This document shows positions 6,797-10,584 of a stretch of 10,584 nucleotides of DNA, in pieces. Positions within the stretch are counted from its first letter, which is position 1, and each line of letters begins with the position of its first letter. The DNA is from Paracoccaceae bacterium. Its GTDB lineage: Bacteria; Pseudomonadota; Alphaproteobacteria; Rhodobacterales; Rhodobacteraceae. The position numbers were made by a program, and so were the translations under genes. Where the stretch lies: positions 1 to 10,584 of the forward strand of contig JAHELH010000059.1 in NCBI GenBank assembly GCA_024644285.1. Reading direction: 5' to 3'. Under the pieces are notes generated by a model, which made no database searches, had not been told where the DNA came from, and was given only the letters and a program-made list of their open reading frames with translations.

Positions 6797-7675
6797 CTAC
6801 CGGACCGGGTCCTTGTGGATGATCACGTCGGCCTGGGGATAGGCGTCCATGATGGCGTGGCGCAGCCCGGCGCCGATGTCATGCGCCTCGGTCAGGCTGA
6901 GATTGCCGTCAAGCTCGATATGCAGGTTGACGAAGACCTGGCTGCCGGCGGTGCGGGTCTTGAGGTCGTGGAAGCCGTGCAGGCCGGGCCAGTCCCGGGC
7001 GATGGCCTCGATCCCCGCGATCATCTCGGGGTCCGCGGCGCGGTCCATCAAGGCGTCCCAAGCGCTCTTGCCGATGCGCAGGGCGCCGACCGCCAGCACG
7101 GCAGCCGCGCCCAGCGCGACGATGTTGTCGATCTGGTAGAGGCCAAGCCAGGCCGAGGCGGCCAGCGACAGGATCGCCCCGATATTGGGAATGAGGTCGC
7201 CCAGATAGTGCAGCCGGTCGGCGGCCACGACCTTGTTGCCGGTCTGCCGGATCACCCGGCGCTGCCAGGCGACGAGGCCGAGCGTCAGGACGATGGACAG
7301 GATCATCACCGCGATGCCGCGCCCCTCTGCCATGATCGGCGAGGGCGGACCGGCAAGCAGCCGGACAATGGCCGCCCAGGCGATGACCCCGGCGGAGACA
7401 AGGATGAAGACGGACTGGCCCAGCGCGGCGAGATCCTCGGCCGAGGAATGGCCGAAGGCGTGGTCCTCGTCGGGCGGGCGCGCGGCATAGGCGATGGCGG
7501 CCAGCGCGGCCAGCGAGACCATCAGGTCGAGCGCGCTGTCCGCCAGCGAGGCGGCGACGGACAGCGCGCCGGTCTCTGACAATGCCCAAAGCTTCGCCAG
7601 CACCAGGATCAGCGCGACCGAGGCCGACATCAGCCCGGCCGACAAGTTGAGGCGCAGGGGCGCGGCGCCGGTCAT
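6797..7675 (-). CDS. Cation diffusion facilitator transporter, FieF/YiiP type
   Basis: A 292-residue protein with about six membrane helices and a C-terminal cytoplasmic ferredoxin-like domain. The transport-site ligands match those of YiiP: D46 and D50 in SLADSALDL (helix 2) and H156 and D160 in HYLGD (helix 5). The HxxxD form is typical of zinc/iron/cadmium exporters. The PPDEDHAFGH loop (67-76) corresponds to the interhelical metal site, and the C-terminal domain has His and Asp residues (H236, H252, H265, H287) in the usual regions. It would export divalent metal in exchange for protons across the inner membrane. ATG 7675 follows a weak GGGTG. It begins 27 bases after the capsule-family gene stops, so it is probably the last gene of that operon. 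Confidence 0.93.
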   Translation of the reverse strand: MTGAAPLRLNLSAGLMSASVALILVLAKLWALSETGALSVAASLADSALDLMVSLAALAAIAYAARPPDEDHAFGHSSAEDLAALGQSVFILVSAGVIAWAAIVRLLAGPPSPIMAEGRGIAVMILSIVLTLGLVAWQRRVIRQTGNKVVAADRLHYLGDLIPNIGAILSLAASAWLGLYQIDNIVALGAAAVLAVGALRIGKSAWDALMDRAADPEMIAGIEAIARDWPGLHGFHDLKTRTAGSQVFVNLHIELDGNLSLTEAHDIGAGLRHAIMDAYPQADVIIHKDPVR

Positions 7676-7702
7676 CGCACCCGCACAGCGCGTGCCCCGG
7701 TC

Positions 7703-8695
7703 CTAAAGAAAGACCTTGCTCTTGATCCGCGCCCAGGCGCGCTTGACGAATTCATCCTTGGCGGGCTCCAGGCAATTGCGGTCCAGGAACCAGTAGAGAT
7801 ACTTTGGATAATCGAATTCCGCCATGGCCTCGGGGCCGTATTTCAGCGCTTCGCGCAAGTCGCTGGAGCGCTTTGGCGTCAGCGTTGCGTGCCAGTAGTC
7901 GGACTTGGCGCAGGTGATGACGCAGCGGCGGTGCATCAGCGCCTCGAACCCGGCGGCGGAGTTCTGTGTGACGACGCAATTGCTGGCCTCGATCAGGTCA
8001 TGGACCGAGGCGTCGCTGACGGTCACGTTCTGGTATTCGGCGCAGATGTCGAGGATCGCCTTGCGCGCCGCCTTGCTTTGCTGGGGATGCGGTTTCACGT
8101 AGACAAGGTCGTCGGCGCAGGCCGCAGCGGTGACGCGGATCATCTGCTCGGTCGTCAGATAGTGGCTGCGGCTGACGTGGTCCTCGATTTCCTGCGCGAA
8201 CACCACGGCGGCGGCGGCTTGCAGCGGGGTCTTCATTCGCACTTCCTGCGGGAACTTCGAGACGTTCTCGCGGATCATGTAGCCGCTGACACCGTTGAAG
8301 AAGTATTCCGCCTTGTCAGCATCGATCTCGGACGGGCAGAACCGGTTGAAGCGCATCGAGGAATTCCAGAACACCCCGACCTCGTCGAGATACCAAAAAC
8401 CCCAGATGTAGCTCGGCAGCGCGTGCAGCAGGTTGCGGCCATAGCCGGGGCGGTCGCCCACCATGATGTTGATGTGGTCCTGGGTCAGAAGCAGTTTCGA
8501 GGCCGCGCCCTCGGCGGCGGTGATGCGGGTGCTGACGCCCTGGCTGGTGGCGTGCTTCACCAGCTTGTTGAAAAAGTCGAACTTGTCGGCGCGGATCGAC
8601 TCGAACCAGGAATGCTCGGCGTGAATCACCATCGAGCGCGAGTCGGACGCGATGCGGCGGGCCGACATCGAGGTCCGGACCTGCTCCATCAGCAT
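7703..8695 (-). CDS. Capsular polysaccharide biosynthesis family protein (KpsS/KpsC-like glycosyltransferase)
   Basis: A 330-residue protein without signal peptide or membrane segment. The C-terminal half carries VYVKPHPQ (198-205) and VVTQNSAAGFEAL (241-253), the pattern of the Capsule_synth family (PF05159). In KpsC/KpsS, members of that family are beta-Kdo transferases that build the lipid-linked Kdo linker of capsules. The N-terminal half (ALPSYIWGFWYLDEVG, 92-107) looks like the acceptor side of a GT-B-like fold. Donor and acceptor are not certain here. ATG 8695 shares one base with the SH3 gene stop (TGATG); a second ATG at 8689 is possible. A reading frame open to 9178 exists but runs through the SH3 gene and is a shadow. 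Confidence 0.8.
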   Translation of the reverse strand: MLMEQVRTSMSARRIASDSRSMVIHAEHSWFESIRADKFDFFNKLVKHATSQGVSTRITAAEGAASKLLLTQDHINIMVGDRPGYGRNLLHALPSYIWGFWYLDEVGVFWNSSMRFNRFCPSEIDADKAEYFFNGVSGYMIRENVSKFPQEVRMKTPLQAAAAVVFAQEIEDHVSRSHYLTTEQMIRVTAAACADDLVYVKPHPQQSKAARKAILDICAEYQNVTVSDASVHDLIEASNCVVTQNSAAGFEALMHRRCVITCAKSDYWHATLTPKRSSDLREALKYGPEAMAEFDYPKYLYWFLDRNCLEPAKDEFVKRAWARIKSKVFL

Positions 8696-9216
8696 CAGTC
8701 TTGCCCCGCCGGGGCATCGACGCCCCAGAGCGCCGATTTCGGAACCCAGCCGCGATAGCCGCCCGCGGTGATCCGGCACCAGTCGTATTTGCATTCGCCC
8801 AGCCGCGCGACCACCCCCATCTCGACGGTGGCGTTCACCGGCGCGGTGCGGTCGGGCTTCATCATAAGCGGCAGCATGTCTTCCTCGACGATGACGGTCC
8901 GCATGCCCGACAGCAGCGAGTAATGCACCCAGCCGCCGACGCCGTCGCGGTCGCGCACCCTGCGCCAGTGGCCGAACTCGCCGGTGACCTCCAGCGGCAT
9001 GTTGCGGTGCTTGAAGACCCAGTCGATCCGGTGGCTGAGCGACGGGCCGCGGCGCACGTTGCCCTCGGACGCCTTGAGCGACACGAAGCGGGGGATTGGA
9101 AGCTTGGTGACCGGGCCAACCTCGGACGCCGCGGCCATACCGGTGAATCCGCCGGGCAGGGCGGCGCCGATCACGCACACGAAAATCAGAAGACCGACGG
9201 TTTTCGCCGGCATCAT
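8695..9216 (-). CDS. Exported protein with two SH3-like domains
   Basis: A 173-residue protein starting with a hydrophobic signal segment (about 6-30, possible cleavage near AAA|S at 30). Two bacterial SH3-like repeats follow. The first is about 44-104, with NVRRGPSLSHRIDWVF and a GWVHYSLL end. The second is about 114-165, with GVVARLGECKYDWCRI and GYRGWVPKSAL. Such periplasmic SH3_4/SH3_3-type proteins often bind cell-wall components, but no ligand is proven. Cys142 and Cys147 could form a disulfide. The start may instead be GTG 9231 or 9228, near a CCGGAG; ATG 9216 is chosen conservatively. It lies upstream of the capsule-family gene (1-nt overlap) and divergent from the 2-hydroxyacid dehydrogenase. 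This neighbour pair is, as I recall, common in Rhodobacterales. Confidence 0.85.
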   Translation of the reverse strand: MMPAKTVGLLIFVCVIGAALPGGFTGMAAASEVGPVTKLPIPRFVSLKASEGNVRRGPSLSHRIDWVFKHRNMPLEVTGEFGHWRRVRDRDGVGGWVHYSLLSGMRTVIVEEDMLPLMMKPDRTAPVNATVEMGVVARLGECKYDWCRITAGGYRGWVPKSALWGVDAPAGQD

Positions 9217-9283
9217 CGCCTGTCTCACCACTGCTCCGGTGCCCTTCGAAGGCTTGTCATTCGGACGAGGTTGGGAGTTCTGG

Positions 9284-9311
9284 TTGTGCCCCGCGCCTGT
9301 TCTTGTAACTG
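9284..9311 (+). promoter_or_regulatory. Candidate promoter of the 2-hydroxyacid dehydrogenase gene
   Basis: TTGTGC (9284-9289) and TAACTG (9306-9311) are 16 bases apart. They lie in the 138-base divergent gap, about 45 bases before the ATG at 9355, which is preceded by AAGGAA (9341-9346). The -10 match is weak. I could not see a convincing promoter for the SH3 gene on the other strand. Confidence 0.35.
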
Positions 9312-9354
9312 TGCCAGTGCGCGCCACGAAATCGCAAGCAAAGGAACGCACAGC

Positions 9355-10341
9355 ATGCCGTCTGAACGCCCGAGTGTTGTCGTAACGCGACGGTTGCCGC
9401 AGGTCGTGGAGACCCGGATGAGCGAGCTTTTCGACGTCGAGTTGCGCGAGGACGATGCGCCGATGAGCCGCGACGCCCTGGTGGCGGCGATGCAGCGGGC
9501 CGACGTGCTGGTGCCGACCATCACCGACACGATCGACCAGGGCGTTCTGGCGCAGGCGGGCGACCGGCTGAAGCTGATCGCCAGCTTCGGCGCGGGCGTC
9601 GATCACATCGACGTGGCGACGGCGCGGCAGCGCGGAATCCTGGTATCCAACACGCCCGGCGCGGTGACCGAGGACACCGCCGACATGACGCTGGCGCTGA
9701 TCCTCGCGGTGACGCGCCGGATGCCCGAGGGGCTGGCGCTGATGCAGGCCGGGCGCTGGACCGGCTGGGCGCCGACGGCGCTGCTGGGCGGGCGTGTCGG
9801 CGGGCGGCGGCTGGGCATCCTGGGGATGGGCCGGATCGGCCAGGCGGTGGCGCGGCGTGCCAAGGCGTTCGGGATGCAGATCCATTACCACAACCGCAAG
9901 CGCCTGCGCCCCGAGATCGAGACCGAGCTTGAGGCGACTTACTGGGAGAGCCTGGATCAGATGGTCAGCCGGATGGACGTGATATCCGTCAACTGCCCGC
10001 ACACGCCCTCGACCTTTCACCTGATGAACGCGCGGCGGCTGAAGCTGATGAAGCCCTCTGCGGTGATCGTGAACACCTCGCGCGGCGAGGTGATCGACGA
10101 GAACGCGCTGACCCGGATGCTGCGCACGGGCGAGATCGCCGGGGCGGGGCTCGACGTGTTCGAGCACGGCACCGACATCAACCCGCGCCTGCGCGAATTG
10201 CACAACGTGGTGCTGCTGCCGCATATGGGGTCCGCCACGCTGGAGGGCCGCGTCGAGCAGGGCGAGAAGGTCATCATCAACATCAAGACCTTCGCCGACG
10301 GCCACCGTCCGCCCGACCTGGTGGTGCCCTCGATGCTGTGA
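9355..10341 (+). CDS. D-2-hydroxyacid dehydrogenase (D-glycerate dehydrogenase/hydroxypyruvate reductase type)
   Basis: A 328-residue D-isomer-specific 2-hydroxyacid dehydrogenase of normal length. Motifs in order are ASFGAGVDHID (76-86), a Rossmann GMGRIG (157-162 with GxGxxG), VNTSRG with catalytic Arg243, GLDVFE (265-270) and LPHMGSAT with catalytic His290. After the second cofactor strand stands HNRKR (179-183) with no Asp, which suggests NADP(H) rather than NAD(H). The likely reaction is reversible reduction of hydroxypyruvate/glyoxylate to D-glycerate/glycolate. The catalytic Glu expected in the EP motif after DVFE is Gly272 (HGTDINP), so activity may be altered. The ATG at 9355 has AAGGAA eight bases before it. 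Confidence 0.92.
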   Translation: MPSERPSVVVTRRLPQVVETRMSELFDVELREDDAPMSRDALVAAMQRADVLVPTITDTIDQGVLAQAGDRLKLIASFGAGVDHIDVATARQRGILVSNTPGAVTEDTADMTLALILAVTRRMPEGLALMQAGRWTGWAPTALLGGRVGGRRLGILGMGRIGQAVARRAKAFGMQIHYHNRKRLRPEIETELEATYWESLDQMVSRMDVISVNCPHTPSTFHLMNARRLKLMKPSAVIVNTSRGEVIDENALTRMLRTGEIAGAGLDVFEHGTDINPRLRELHNVVLLPHMGSATLEGRVEQGEKVIINIKTFADGHRPPDLVVPSML

Positions 10342-10347
10342 CGGCAT

Positions 10348-10359
10348 GGCGCATGCGCC
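10348..10359. repeat. 12-bp perfect palindrome between convergent genes
   Basis: GGCGCATGCGCC is self-complementary, and its right arm can alternatively pair with GGCGC at 10364-10368. It lies in the 31-base gap between the stops of the 2-hydroxyacid dehydrogenase and the convergent GGDEF gene. There is no T-tract, so a factor-independent terminator is doubtful. Confidence 0.4.
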
Positions 10360-10372
10360 CTACGGCGCGGCG

Positions 10373-10584
10373 CTACTTCTGGCGGGTGTATGTTCCTGCG
10401 CCGGTGTGCGCGCGGCATGTGTCGCGGCCGGCGTCCTTGGCCTCGTAAAGCGCGGCATCCGCCTGGCAGAACCACTCTTGCAGGCCGCCGGTCTCCGGGC
10501 CCAGGCTTGCCAGCCCGCAGCTGACGCTGAAATGCAGCGGGCCGTCCTGCCCCTGGACCCGCGCCGTGCGGATGCGTTCCTGGA
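10373..10584 (-). CDS. GGDEF domain protein (diguanylate cyclase), C-terminal fragment only
   Basis: Only the last 69 residues before the TAG at 10375-10373 are in the window; the rest, including the GGDEF motif, lies to the right. The visible segment has FSVSCGLASLG followed by QADAALYEAKDAGRDT, the typical end of a GGDEF domain (vSiGia, ADxALYxAKxxGRN). It would make cyclic di-GMP from two GTP if the unseen active site is intact. Sensor domains and catalytic state cannot be judged. A tail of about 14 residues (CRAHTGAGTYTRQK) ends the protein. Confidence 0.88.
   Translation of the reverse strand, partial: QERIRTARVQGQDGPLHFSVSCGLASLGPETGGLQEWFCQADAALYEAKDAGRDTCRAHTGAGTYTRQK

Noticed and set aside
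6800..6812. GGACC/GGTCC inverted repeat just after the MscS stop as a terminator
   Set aside because: The loop would be a single base, no T-run follows, and it lies inside the last codons of the convergent efflux gene.
8695..10347. 550-codon minus-strand frame running through the 2-hydroxyacid dehydrogenase region into the SH3 gene
   Set aside because: Only the part after about 9216 is coding. The upstream half is antisense to a gene with clear family motifs and has a low-complexity His/Arg/Gln-rich make-up.

Overview
The window is compact, high-GC DNA with short gaps, many stop/start overlaps and GTG or TTG starts. The proteins (a DUF2125 exported protein, a Rhodobacterales-type D-glycerate dehydrogenase family member divergent from an SH3-like exported protein, an HNH protein with a CHNEIH motif) point to an alphaproteobacterium of the Rhodobacteraceae/Paracoccaceae. 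This is inferred from protein character only. I see no rRNA, tRNA, CRISPR array, insertion sequence or phage gene, and the region reads as ordinary chromosome.

Layout. 1-744 (-): a family 2 glycosyltransferase cut by the left edge. 745-1026: a gap with a clear minus-strand terminator and a speculative plus-strand small transcript. 1027-2541 (-): a secreted DUF2125 protein. 2542-2666: a divergent promoter region. 2667-4036 (+): a two-gene unit, an SDR oxidoreductase and a short crotonase-fold protein that starts at TTG inside the SDR stop. 5371-4044 (-): HNH protein, MOSC protein and SpoIIAA/STAS-like protein, the first two overlapping by 4 bp. 5437-6789 (+): an MscS-type channel with about seven membrane segments. 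9216-6797 (-): SH3-like exported protein, a KpsS/KpsC-like capsule-family protein (1-nt stop/start overlap) and a FieF/YiiP-type cation efflux protein, probably co-transcribed. 9355-10341 (+): a 2-hydroxyacid dehydrogenase divergent from the SH3 gene. 10373-10584 (-): the C-terminal end of a GGDEF domain protein cut by the right edge.

Taken together the genes suggest envelope and surface work (glycosyltransferase, capsule-family protein, SH3 protein, MscS, metal efflux) mixed with general metabolism. There is no clear defence island or biosynthetic cluster. The most useful oddities are active-site changes: the crotonase protein lacks both catalytic glutamates and is short, and the 2-hydroxyacid dehydrogenase has Gly where the family has its catalytic Glu. 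The 745-1026 gap may hold a small RNA or micro-ORF, but the evidence is weak.
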